A stretch of 64,000 bases of DNA. It comes from Gammaproteobacteria bacterium (GTDB lineage: Bacteria > Pseudomonadota > Gammaproteobacteria > SZUA-152). Within the stretch, counting starts at the first letter, position 1. Every line of letters begins with the position of its first letter. Shown here in pieces: positions 31,710 through 40,096 of this stretch. A program made the position numbers and the translations under genes. The DNA lies in assembly GCA_032250735.1 (NCBI GenBank), contig JAVVEP010000002.1, positions 172,003 through 236,002 of the forward strand. Direction: 5' to 3'. The notes under the pieces are model-generated. The model searched no databases, was not told the origin of the DNA, and was given only the letters and a program-made list of their open reading frames with translations.

Positions 31710-33794
31710 ATGACCGATCTAAGCCACTACAGAAATATTGGTATCTTTGCGCACGTCGACGCGGGTAAAACCACCACGACGGAACGAATTCTCAAACTCA
31801 CCGGCAAGATCCACAAGATCGGTGAAGTGCATGACGGTGAAACAACCACCGACTTTATGGATCAAGAACGTGAGCGCGGGATCACCATTCAGTCCGCCGC
31901 CACCTCCTGTTTTTGGAAGGATTATCGCTTCAACATCATCGATACCCCTGGACACGTGGACTTTACCATCGAGGTATATCGTTCATTGAAAGTGCTCGAC
32001 GGCGGTGTGGGCGTGTTCTGTGGATCCGGCGGTGTGGAACCGCAATCCGAAACCAACTGGCGTTATGCGAATGATTCTGAAGTTGCCCGCGTTATTTTGG
32101 TGAACAAACTGGATCGTCTGGGTGCCAATTTCTATCGCGTCGTCAAGCAGGTTGAAGATGTACTTGGTGCGAACCCACTCGTCATGGTGCTGCCCATCGG
32201 TGAAGAAGAAGATTTTGTGGGTGTTGTCGATTTACTGACCCGCAAGGCCTGGGTTTGGGATAACTCTGGTGACCCCAATAACTACGTCATTGAAGATGTG
32301 CCTGCCAATATGACCGATTTGGTTGAAGAGTGGCGTGAAAAACTCATCGAAACCGCATTGGATCAGGACGATGCGCTGATGGAGAAGTATCTGGAAGGTG
32401 AAGAGCCTGCGCTGGAAGATGTCAAAAAATGTATTCGCAAGGGCACTATCGCCCTGGACTTCTTCCCCACTTATTGTGGTTCAGCGTTCAAGAATAAAGG
32501 TATTCAGTTGGTATTGGATGCCGTGGTTGATTACCTGCCCAATCCGACCGAAGTGAAACCTCAGCCGGAAACCGATGAGGAAGGTAACGAGACGGGCAAA
32601 TTTGCCATTGTCGATCCCGCGAAACCTTTCCGCGCATTGGCGTTTAAAGTCATGGATGACCGTTTTGGCGCCTTGACCTTTATGCGTATCTATTCAGGCA
32701 CGTTGCACAAGGGCGATACCGTCCTTAATACCTTTACCGGCAAGAATGAGCGTATTGGTCGTATTGTCGAGATGCACGCAGATGATCGTATCGAGCGGGA
32801 TTCTTGCACCGCGGGTGACATCGTGGCCTTTATCGGTCTGAAGAACACCCAGACCGGCCACACATTGAGCGATCTAAAAGATGTCGGCACGCTGGAGCCG
32901 ATGGTATTCCCTGAGCCGGTTATCTCCATCGCCATCAAGCCGAAAGACAAGGGCGGCGCGGAAAAAATGGGTCTGGCCATAAACAAAATGATTGCCGAGG
33001 ATCCGTCCTTCCGTGTTGAAACAGACGAAGACTCTGGCGAAACCATTATCAAGGGCATGGGCGAGCTGCATCTGGATATCAAGGTCGATATCCTCCGACG
33101 TACCCACGGCATTGATGTGGAAGTGGGTAAACCGCAGGTGGCCTATCGTGAAACCATCACCCAGCGGGTGGAGGACAGCTATACCCACAAGAAACAATCC
33201 GGTGGTTCCGGTCAATTTGCGAAGATCGACTACATCATCGAGCCGGGCGAACAGAACAGTGGCTTCACCTTTGAGTCCACGGTTACCGGTGGTAATGTGC
33301 CGCGCGAATACTGGCCTGCGGTGCAGAAGGGCTTTAACAGCATGATGAACCAGGGTGTATTGGCCGGGTTCCCTGTGCTGGACGTCCATGTCAATCTCAC
33401 GGACGGTGGTTTCCACGCAGTGGACTCCTCGGCCATCGCCTTTGAAATCGCCGGTAAATCCGCTTTTCGTCAGAGTATTCCGAAGGCTGGCGCACAGCTG
33501 CTGGAGCCCATCATGAAGGTGGATGTGTTCACACCTGAAGACCATGTGGGTGACGTGATTGGTGACCTTAACCGTCGTCGCGGCATGATTGCCGGTCAGG
33601 AACCCGGTCCCACCGGTGTGCGTATCAAGGCCAATGCGCCATTGGCGGAGATGTTTGGTTACATCGGCGATCTGCGTACCATGACCTCGGGTCGTGGCCA
33701 GTTCTCCATGGAATTCGCACACTATGCACCGTGTCCGAAGAATGTGGCCGATGCCGTGATCAAGGAAGTACAGGAACGTAACGCCAAGAAGTAG
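31710..33794 (+). CDS. fusA: Elongation factor G (FusA2-type paralogue)
   Basis: EF-G is the GTPase that drives ribosomal translocation and, in some paralogues, ribosome recycling. The 694 residues begin with the G1 motif [15 protein letters not shown], then [11 protein letters not shown] (switch), DTPGHVDF (G3) and VNKLDR (G4), then domains II to V ending [17 protein letters not shown]. The gene stands alone: no rpsL, rpsG or tuf is adjacent, so it is not in the str operon. From recollection it is close to the gammaproteobacterial EF-G 2 type ([35 protein letters not shown]). A second, str-operon fusA is therefore expected elsewhere; this is inference. Confidence 0.93.
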   Translation: MTDLSHYRNIGIFAHVDAGKTTTTERILKLTGKIHKIGEVHDGETTTDFMDQERERGITIQSAATSCFWKDYRFNIIDTPGHVDFTIEVYRSLKVLDGGVGVFCGSGGVEPQSETNWRYANDSEVARVILVNKLDRLGANFYRVVKQVEDVLGANPLVMVLPIGEEEDFVGVVDLLTRKAWVWDNSGDPNNYVIEDVPANMTDLVEEWREKLIETALDQDDALMEKYLEGEEPALEDVKKCIRKGTIALDFFPTYCGSAFKNKGIQLVLDAVVDYLPNPTEVKPQPETDEEGNETGKFAIVDPAKPFRALAFKVMDDRFGALTFMRIYSGTLHKGDTVLNTFTGKNERIGRIVEMHADDRIERDSCTAGDIVAFIGLKNTQTGHTLSDLKDVGTLEPMVFPEPVISIAIKPKDKGGAEKMGLAINKMIAEDPSFRVETDEDSGETIIKGMGELHLDIKVDILRRTHGIDVEVGKPQVAYRETITQRVEDSYTHKKQSGGSGQFAKIDYIIEPGEQNSGFTFESTVTGGNVPREYWPAVQKGFNSMMNQGVLAGFPVLDVHVNLTDGGFHAVDSSAIAFEIAGKSAFRQSIPKAGAQLLEPIMKVDVFTPEDHVGDVIGDLNRRRGMIAGQEPGPTGVRIKANAPLAEMFGYIGDLRTMTSGRGQFSMEFAHYAPCPKNVADAVIKEVQERNAKK

Positions 33795-33828
33795 TGATAA
33801 TACGGCCGCGCTGGTCAGGCGGTTTGTC

Positions 33829-33866
33829 AAAAAAGGCCGGATGAGTTTTCATCCGGCCTTTTTTTT
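33829..33866 (+). terminator. Rho-independent terminator after fusA
   Basis: GGCCGGATGA (33835-33844) pairs perfectly with TCATCCGGCC (33849-33858) around GTTT, followed by eight T residues and preceded by an A-run. It sits 40 bases after the fusA stop. It is the clearest intrinsic terminator in the window and, given the A-run, may act in both directions for the convergent yaeQ. Confidence 0.93.
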
Positions 33867-33925
33867 CGACCCCATCATTTTTTATTATCGAGTCACATGA
33901 AAAGAATACCTTCCCATACGCCTCG

Positions 33926-34474
33926 TTACGAGGAAGGGTCTTTCCAGATCTTTTTTTCGATCGCCAGGGTCAATGCATTATTGGACAGCCAGACCTGGCC
34001 GTCCTGCAGAGTGCACTGCAACTCGATGTTGCGATCCACCATCGCTTCAAGCTCATCGCTATCGGCGACTGATAGATTGATGACGCTCAGGTTCCGGAAG
34101 CGTTTCAGCCTGGGCTCGATTTGTGACCACCATATCGCGGAGGATCGCTGATTGTAGGTATAAATGATGACGGACTTTGCCTTGCCACAGGCCTGGCGAA
34201 TCCGTTTTTCATCGGGTTGACCGAGATCAATCCATAGCAGGATTTCATTGGTCAGGTTTTTTTCCCAGATATCCGGCTCATCATCGGTACTGAGTCCCTT
34301 GGTGAAGCTCAGCGCATCCGAGGCGTGTAGGGCGAAGGCGACGATGCGCATTAGCATGCGTGCATTCGTTTCGGAAGGGTGACGTGCCAGGGTCAACTGG
34401 TGGGTCTGGTAGTAATGCCGGTCGAGATCCGAGATCTGCAGATCCAGTTTAAAAACCGTCGATTTTAATGCCAC
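33926..34474 (-). CDS. yaeQ: YaeQ family protein
   Basis: YaeQ is a PD-(D/E)XK-fold protein common in gammaproteobacteria; its biochemical role is not settled, although early work linked it to RfaH-like suppression. The 182 residues begin MALKSTVFKLDLQISDLDRHYY and include ARHPSETNARMLMRIVAFAL, EPDIWEKN and LWIDLGQPDEKRIRQACGKA, the last containing the core D..K elements. The start is GTG at 34474. It is convergent with fusA, separated by the terminator. Identification from motifs is secure; function is left open. Confidence 0.93.
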   Translation of the reverse strand: MALKSTVFKLDLQISDLDRHYYQTHQLTLARHPSETNARMLMRIVAFALHASDALSFTKGLSTDDEPDIWEKNLTNEILLWIDLGQPDEKRIRQACGKAKSVIIYTYNQRSSAIWWSQIEPRLKRFRNLSVINLSVADSDELEAMVDRNIELQCTLQDGQVWLSNNALTLAIEKKIWKDPSS

Positions 34475-34553
34475 TCGTCTTCCTTTTGCCTCAGCTGCAT
34501 CGGGCGCTTAATATGTCACATGATAAGCCTATTTCATCACGAGATCTGTTGCC

Positions 34554-34841
34554 GTGAAACCAGAAACTAATCCCTGGTACGTTTATATCATCGTGTGCTC
34601 TGACACCTCTCTTTACACCGGGATCAGCACCGATGTCGAGCGTCGGTTTCTGGAACATAAACATCATAAAGGCGCCAAATATTTCCGTGCGCGCTCCCCA
34701 GAAGAGATGGTCTATGTGGAGGGCGGTCATACCCGATCCACCGCCAGCCAGCGTGAGGCAGTGATCAAAAAACTGGATCGGCAGGAAAAGCTCTCCCTAA
34801 TCAACTCGGACCGGAATACGCTTCCTAGGTCGCGACAATGA
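34554..34841 (+). CDS. GIY-YIG nuclease-fold protein (YhbQ-like)
   Basis: This small 95-residue protein has a single GIY-YIG domain. WYVYIIVCSDTSLYTGISTDVERRFLEH contains the VYI...YTG pair that replaces GIY-YIG, followed by the conserved Arg; the Glu in SQREAVIKKLDR is the expected metal ligand. Stand-alone members (YhbQ type) are widespread, and some act on DNA. The start is GTG at 34554. Its last 17 bases overlap the convergent rapA 3' end. Confidence 0.9.
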   Translation: MKPETNPWYVYIIVCSDTSLYTGISTDVERRFLEHKHHKGAKYFRARSPEEMVYVEGGHTRSTASQREAVIKKLDRQEKLSLINSDRNTLPRSRQ

Positions 34842-37761
34842 TGCGTAGCGCATCCAGACGCACCGTTGCCGAGGCCAGTGCGCGATTGACCGCATCTCGC
34901 TGAGCGACAAAGAAGTCGATCTCTTCGCTGCGCACATTGGGATTGTGCGCCTTGAGCCCCCGCAGGCGTGCAATCTCCGGCTCCAGTGTTTCCACAATCA
35001 GTTTTCTGGCGCCGTCGATGAGACTCGGTTTCTGCGCCAGAGCCAACTGTTCGCTGGCCTCCACCATCAATTTTATCTCTCGGGTTTGTGAACGGATCAC
35101 GGCATTGGCGGTTTCGGTATCGACCGGGATCAGCGATTGATTGATGTCGCCATGCTTGAGACTGCCGGTCACATTTTTCCCGCGCTGATCGAGGACCAGT
35201 CGAATCGCAGTCGGGGGGAGATAGCGTTTTGATTGCAGCGTGTTGTCGGCAACGGGCTCGAGGATGTACACGCACTCCAGATACATCGTGCCTGTCGACA
35301 GCTGTGGGTATTTTATGGCGACCAGCGAAGTGTTGCCGGTCTGGTTGCTGAGCACCAGATCCAGTGCGCCGGTGGCAAGTGGGTGCTCCCAGGTAATAAA
35401 GTGCATGTCTTCATTGGAGAGTGCCAGATCACGACGGTAGGTGACCTTCATGCCGTCACTTTCAAGTCCGGGAAAATGCGAGTGCATGTGCTCGCCCGGC
35501 CGGACAATGTAACAGTCGGTACTGTGAATTTCGGTATCGACACCAAAGCAGTCAAAGACCTTTTCCAGATAATCCTGGATAGCGGTGTTTTCATCGCTGG
35601 ATTGCGCTCGTTCCTGCAATTTTTTGGCGGCCGCGGGTATACAGGAATTGTATTCCAGCAATATGTCCCGGCCCTTATGCAGTTTTTCATTGAGCGCGGC
35701 CGACAGTTCCCTGGCCTGGCTGATCAGTGTGGCGTGGCGTTCGGTCTGTTGCAGGCAGGCCAGTTCCTGCAGAAATTCATCCTCCAGTTGCTGGAACACA
35801 TTGGGTCCTACCGGGCAGGTCTTTTCGAACGCGGACAGCCCCTGCTGATACCAGTGGAACATCAGGCTCTGTGGACTCTCCGTAAAATAGGGTGCATGAA
35901 TCTGGATGGTCTGTGTCTGGCCGATGCGATCCAGGCGACCGATCCGCTGTTCCAGCAGATCCGGGTTCAACGGTAGATCAAATAGTACCAGGTGATGCGA
36001 AAACTGGAAGTTGCGACCCTCGCTGCCGATCTCCGAGCAGATCAGAATCTGCCCACCGTTTTCCATATCGGCAAAATGGGCGGCGGCCCGGTCACGTTCG
36101 ATGATACTGAGGTTTTCGTGGAACACCGGTGCATGCAGTCCTGTCCGGGTCTTGAGTGCCTGTGCGATCCCCAGGGCCGTCGATGTGTTGGCGGCGATGA
36201 CCAGGATCTTTGCTGGCCGGTAGTGCCGGATGGTGTCCAGCAGCCAGTCGATCCTCGGGTCGAAGGATGTCCACACCGCCTGCTCGGCTTTCGCCGGCGG
36301 CAATATATCCGGACACAGCAACGACCTTGCGCTGGATAGATCGAGCGGTTGATGGGCGTCGATGAAGGTTTGGTAGTTGTCGGCGTAGGCTGCGGGCAGC
36401 GGCAGAGGGTAGGCGTTGAGCTGTCGTCCCGGAAAGCCTTTGACCGCCGCGCGCGTATTGCGAAACAGTACCCGACCCGTGCCATGGCGATCCAGCAGCA
36501 TATCCACAAGTCGCTGCTTGATGTCCTGCCGGCGAGCCCCCGCGGCATCGCTGCCGTTATCATCGGCGGTCAGACACTGGATCAGGGCGGCATTACTGGC
36601 ATCATCGTTCTCCACCAGCACCTGCTGCAGGGTCGCCTGTGTTGCCGGCGATATTTTTTCATCGCTGGTTAATGTGCGCAGCAGTTCTTCCACGGCCTCG
36701 GCGACAGGACGGTAATGCTTTTCCTCCTCAAGGAATGCATCAAAATCCGGGAACCGGTCAGGGTCCAGCAGCCGCAGCCGCGCGAAATGACTCTCCTTGC
36801 CGAGCTGCTCCGGGGTTGCCGTCAGTAACAGAACCCCCTTGGTCTCGGCCGCCAGCGCCTCGATCAACGCATATTCCGGGCTGCTGTTGCCGGGTGACCA
36901 TTGCAGGTGATGCGCCTCATCCACCACCAGAAGATCCCATTCACCGGCCAGCACCTGTTCCACCCGGCGGGAATTGGTCGACAAGAAACCCTGGCTGCAC
37001 AAGATGAGCTGTTCGGTCTGGAAGGGGTTTACCTGTTCGGTGCCTTCCTCCAGGTCCGCGCAGCGTTCTTCATCAAACACACTGAAGTAGAGATTGAAGC
37101 GGCGCAGCATCTCGACCAGCCACTGATGCACCAGGCTTTCAGGGACAATGATCAACACCCGTCTGGCCCGTTCCGTCAACAATTGCTGATGCAGGATCAG
37201 ACCGGCCTCAATGGTTTTGCCCAGACCAACCTCGTCCGCCAGCAGCACGCGCGGGGCGTAACGGTGCGCCACCTCATGGGCGATAAAAAGCTGATGGGGT
37301 ATGAGACTGGTACGCACACCGATCAGGCCATAGAGGTCGGAATGGGCGAGGCGGTTGGCATAGCGCAGGCTCTGGTAGCGCAGCTCGAACCACTTGTTGG
37401 CATCAAGCTGGCCGGCAAACAGCCGCTCGGTGGGGCGGTTTAATTGAATGGCGTTGTCCAGCTGCGTCTCCGGCCAGGCCAGGGTTTCGCCCCGCGCACC
37501 CTTGCCGCGATAGATCAGCAGGCCAGCCTGTTCGCTCACGGACTCCACATGCAGGATCTCACCGGCCTGGTTGTGGACGCTGTCGCCGGGCCCGAATCTG
37601 ACGCGGGTCAGGGGTGCGGTCTGTTTTGCATAGATGCGGGTCTCGCCGGTGGCGAGAAAGTCCACGGTAATGGTGCGATGCTCAACGGCGACGATGGTGC
37701 CCAGGCCCATGTCCGCCTCGGTGTCACTGATCCAGCGTTGGCCGACGGTTATTTCTTGCAC
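34825..37761 (-). CDS. rapA: RNA polymerase-associated Swi2/Snf2 ATPase RapA
   Basis: RapA (HepA) binds RNA polymerase and uses ATP to recycle it from post-termination complexes. The 978 residues (E. coli 968) begin with the N-terminal Tudor-like domains (GQRWISDTEADMGLGTIV). The SNF2 ATPase follows: Walker A ADEVGLGKTIEAG at 175-187, DEAH (VVDEAHHLQW) near 285, LLLTATP, and in the second lobe ICSEIGSEGRNFQFSHHLVLFDLP with LEQRIGRLDRIGQ. The C-terminal domains are also present. The start codon is GTG. It is divergent from the two-partner secretion genes. Confidence 0.97.
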   Translation of the reverse strand: MQEITVGQRWISDTEADMGLGTIVAVEHRTITVDFLATGETRIYAKQTAPLTRVRFGPGDSVHNQAGEILHVESVSEQAGLLIYRGKGARGETLAWPETQLDNAIQLNRPTERLFAGQLDANKWFELRYQSLRYANRLAHSDLYGLIGVRTSLIPHQLFIAHEVAHRYAPRVLLADEVGLGKTIEAGLILHQQLLTERARRVLIIVPESLVHQWLVEMLRRFNLYFSVFDEERCADLEEGTEQVNPFQTEQLILCSQGFLSTNSRRVEQVLAGEWDLLVVDEAHHLQWSPGNSSPEYALIEALAAETKGVLLLTATPEQLGKESHFARLRLLDPDRFPDFDAFLEEEKHYRPVAEAVEELLRTLTSDEKISPATQATLQQVLVENDDASNAALIQCLTADDNGSDAAGARRQDIKQRLVDMLLDRHGTGRVLFRNTRAAVKGFPGRQLNAYPLPLPAAYADNYQTFIDAHQPLDLSSARSLLCPDILPPAKAEQAVWTSFDPRIDWLLDTIRHYRPAKILVIAANTSTALGIAQALKTRTGLHAPVFHENLSIIERDRAAAHFADMENGGQILICSEIGSEGRNFQFSHHLVLFDLPLNPDLLEQRIGRLDRIGQTQTIQIHAPYFTESPQSLMFHWYQQGLSAFEKTCPVGPNVFQQLEDEFLQELACLQQTERHATLISQARELSAALNEKLHKGRDILLEYNSCIPAAAKKLQERAQSSDENTAIQDYLEKVFDCFGVDTEIHSTDCYIVRPGEHMHSHFPGLESDGMKVTYRRDLALSNEDMHFITWEHPLATGALDLVLSNQTGNTSLVAIKYPQLSTGTMYLECVYILEPVADNTLQSKRYLPPTAIRLVLDQRGKNVTGSLKHGDINQSLIPVDTETANAVIRSQTREIKLMVEASEQLALAQKPSLIDGARKLIVETLEPEIARLRGLKAHNPNVRSEEIDFFVAQRDAVNRALASATVRLDALRIIVAT

Positions 37762-38125
37762 GATATTGCGTCTCTGGGGTTAGAAATTTCATTCGTTAGG
37801 GGCGGCGTATAGTAGATGAAACAGGCGTCGATTCCCACCGCAAACCCCGCCGCGCCCGCGGCAGACATGCCCCGCTGCATGCCGGTTCAGGCCTGTTAGT
37901 CGCCGTGCTGGGCGCGCCTCCTTCTCCCTACGTTCGGCCAGCCCCCTTGTTTGGCATTAAACCTGCATATTCCCTGTGCAATGCGCACAGGCGTGGCTCA
38001 CCACGGCCTGATGATGTCATCGCCAGCGCCGCTATGAGGCAGGGTTTTATGGGTTATCGATGGGTTTTATCAATGGGTCTATCACTGGGTTTATCAATGC
38101 GTAATCAAACACGCTGGATCGTGAT
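37762..38125. other. rapA-tpsB divergent intergenic region
   Basis: This 364-base spacer lies between divergent genes, so it should hold promoters for both. I found no convincing -35/-10 pair. A 75-codon frame (37905-38132) crosses it but lacks a good start context and its 3' end is only the tandem repeat; I do not annotate it. The notable structure is the short tandem repeat just before tpsB, listed separately. Confidence 0.5.
38049..38107. repeat. Five degenerate 11-13-base tandem repeats upstream of tpsB
   Basis: The units are ATGGGTTATCG (38049), ATGGGTTTTATCA (38060), ATGGGTCTATCA (38073), CTGGGTTTATCA (38085) and ATGCGTAATCA (38097). They end 19 bases before the putative TTG start of tpsB. 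Such a short array in a promoter or leader could vary in copy number and alter expression, or could bind a regulator on one face of the helix. The repeat is seen; the role is inferred. Confidence 0.65.
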
Positions 38126-40096
38126 TTGCTGAATCTTTCCGTTTTTCAAGCGTGGCCACACGCGCCGCATCGGCCGACCAGGGCGATGTTCGTGGTCGCG
38201 ATGCTGTGCGCGTGCTGCGCCAGTCGTGTAGTGGTGGCGGCAGAGCTGCCGGATGCCTCAAAACCCGGCGGGGCGCAGGCCGGTAGCGAGTTAAGGATGC
38301 CGGTTCCGCCCAATATGCGCCGTTTTTTGGCGACGCCCGAGGCGGAGCAGGCCCCGAAACCGGTGCCGGCCGGGACGCAGATCGAGGTCACTGCCATCGT
38401 GCTGGAGGGCGTGGTGGAGCGCCCGGAACACGATATTCGGCTGGCCGAACTGAACGCCTTTGTGGAGCAACAACGTCAGCGGCTGTTGGCGCCGCCGAGC
38501 GCGGTAGAGGCGGCGGACAAGGCGGCCCCCCTGTCCGCACAAGACCGGGGTAAGCTGCTGAAAAAACTGGACAATGCCGATGGACAAAAAAGCGCGGATG
38601 ACACCCTGCAAGAACTGGAACAGACGATCCAGGATTTTCGCCGCAAATCCGGCCCGAGCAATGAGCTGAGCCTCGCGCAACTGCAAGAGATTGCCGCCCA
38701 GGTGGCTCAATATTACCAGCAGCGGGGGTTTATCCTGGTGCGGGCGGTGATTCCGCCGCAGACGATCCAGGAGGGCCGCGTCCATATCCGCGTGCTGGAG
38801 GGGATTCTGGGCAATGTCAGCATCGAGAAAAACCGGGACTACAACCGGGAACAGATGCTGCGCCCGTTCACGGATCTGGTGGGACAACCCGTCACCCGGC
38901 AGGCGATTGAGGAGGCGATGCTGCTGCTCAACGATTACCCCGGGCTGGAGACCTTCGCGGTATTCCGCCCCGGCCTGCATCCGGGCGAAACGGATCTGCT
39001 GGTCTCGGTGCTGGCGGAAAAGACCCTCAACACCAACCTGCACTTTGACAACTATGGCTCGGAATACACCGGTGAATACCGCACCCGGCTGGATGTGGAA
39101 TGGAACAATCTCTCCAGCGCGATCGACAGACTGCGGGCAAGTTACTCGAAGACCTATGACCCCCAGAACGGCAGCTATGGCTCCCTGTATTATGAACGCA
39201 TGGCCTTCGGCCCCCGGAATCTGCTGGGCGTGGGCGCCAGCAGCAACCACTATAGCCTCGGCTCCATCCTCGAGCCCTTCGGCATCTCCGGCACCACCAC
39301 CCTGGCCCAGGCCTACTGGCGGCGTGCATTTCACCGCAGCCGATTACTTAATAGCTATGGCTTACTTCAACTCAGCCGCAAATCCGCCAAACTTGATGTC
39401 ACCGAAGGCGAAGACCGGGCCGATGAATTGACCGTGTTCAGTCTGGAGAGTGGTTTTAATTGGGCCGGCAGTTCACGGCGACACATGGCCAATGGCCGGC
39501 TCCACTACCACCAGGGCGTTGAAGGCCTGCTGGGGGCGATGGAGGCAACCAGTGATCCCGCGCTGACCGAGGCCAGTCGTCGCGGCGGTTCGGGGGCCTT
39601 TGCCGGTGGTGGATTTTCCAAACTCAATCTGGATTACGACCACTGGTACAGCATGACGCCAGGACACATGTTGCATCTCTCGTTGCGCGGTCAGCACTCG
39701 CAGGATCTGTTGACCTCGCTGGAACAAATGGCCATTGGTGGGCCCAATAGCGTGCGGGCCTATCCCACGGCGGCCTTTTTGCGGGATTCGGCCGTCTCCA
39801 CCAGCATCGAATGGCTGATGCAGGCCCCCGGTTTTTCCCAGTGGAAGGCCTTCGGCAATAAGCGCTGGGGCGAGGTGTTGCAGGTTTCGCTGTTTATGGA
39901 TTATGCCAAGGGCTGGTTGAATGACCCCCTGGCGAGCGACCGTGAGGTGGTCAGTATCAGCGGCATCGGCGCCGGGCTGCGTTTTAATTATGAAACATTT
40001 TCCGCACGTTTTGAGTTTGCCTCGCCACTGGGTGATGAACCGCCGGACAATGACCGAGACCCGCAATATTTCCTGGAAATGAATTATGGATTTTAA
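38126..40096 (+). CDS. TpsB outer-membrane transporter of a two-partner secretion system (ShlB/FhaC/HecB family)
   Basis: This is a 656-residue Omp85-superfamily barrel that secretes the partner TpsA across the outer membrane. The TTG at 38126 is the longest start; the ATG at 38186 would start directly at the signal-like MFVVAMLCACCASRVVVAA. After a proline-rich linker come the POTRA region (ITAIVLEGVV-like VTAIVLEGVVERPEHD, later QEGRVHIRVLEGILGNV) with an extra charged insert at about 115-180, then the 16-strand barrel (LNTNLHFDNYGSEYTGEYR), the L6 loop motif GGPNSVRAYP (VRGY-type, here VRAY) and a C-terminal phenylalanine. It overlaps tpsA by 11 bases, so the two are co-translated partners. 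Confidence 0.93.
   Translation: MLNLSVFQAWPHAPHRPTRAMFVVAMLCACCASRVVVAAELPDASKPGGAQAGSELRMPVPPNMRRFLATPEAEQAPKPVPAGTQIEVTAIVLEGVVERPEHDIRLAELNAFVEQQRQRLLAPPSAVEAADKAAPLSAQDRGKLLKKLDNADGQKSADDTLQELEQTIQDFRRKSGPSNELSLAQLQEIAAQVAQYYQQRGFILVRAVIPPQTIQEGRVHIRVLEGILGNVSIEKNRDYNREQMLRPFTDLVGQPVTRQAIEEAMLLLNDYPGLETFAVFRPGLHPGETDLLVSVLAEKTLNTNLHFDNYGSEYTGEYRTRLDVEWNNLSSAIDRLRASYSKTYDPQNGSYGSLYYERMAFGPRNLLGVGASSNHYSLGSILEPFGISGTTTLAQAYWRRAFHRSRLLNSYGLLQLSRKSAKLDVTEGEDRADELTVFSLESGFNWAGSSRRHMANGRLHYHQGVEGLLGAMEATSDPALTEASRRGGSGAFAGGGFSKLNLDYDHWYSMTPGHMLHLSLRGQHSQDLLTSLEQMAIGGPNSVRAYPTAAFLRDSAVSTSIEWLMQAPGFSQWKAFGNKRWGEVLQVSLFMDYAKGWLNDPLASDREVVSISGIGAGLRFNYETFSARFEFASPLGDEPPDNDRDPQYFLEMNYGF

Noticed and set aside
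37905-38132. 75-codon frame upstream of tpsB
   Set aside because: No ribosome-binding site; its last third is simply the ATGGGTTTATCA repeat translated. Left as intergenic.
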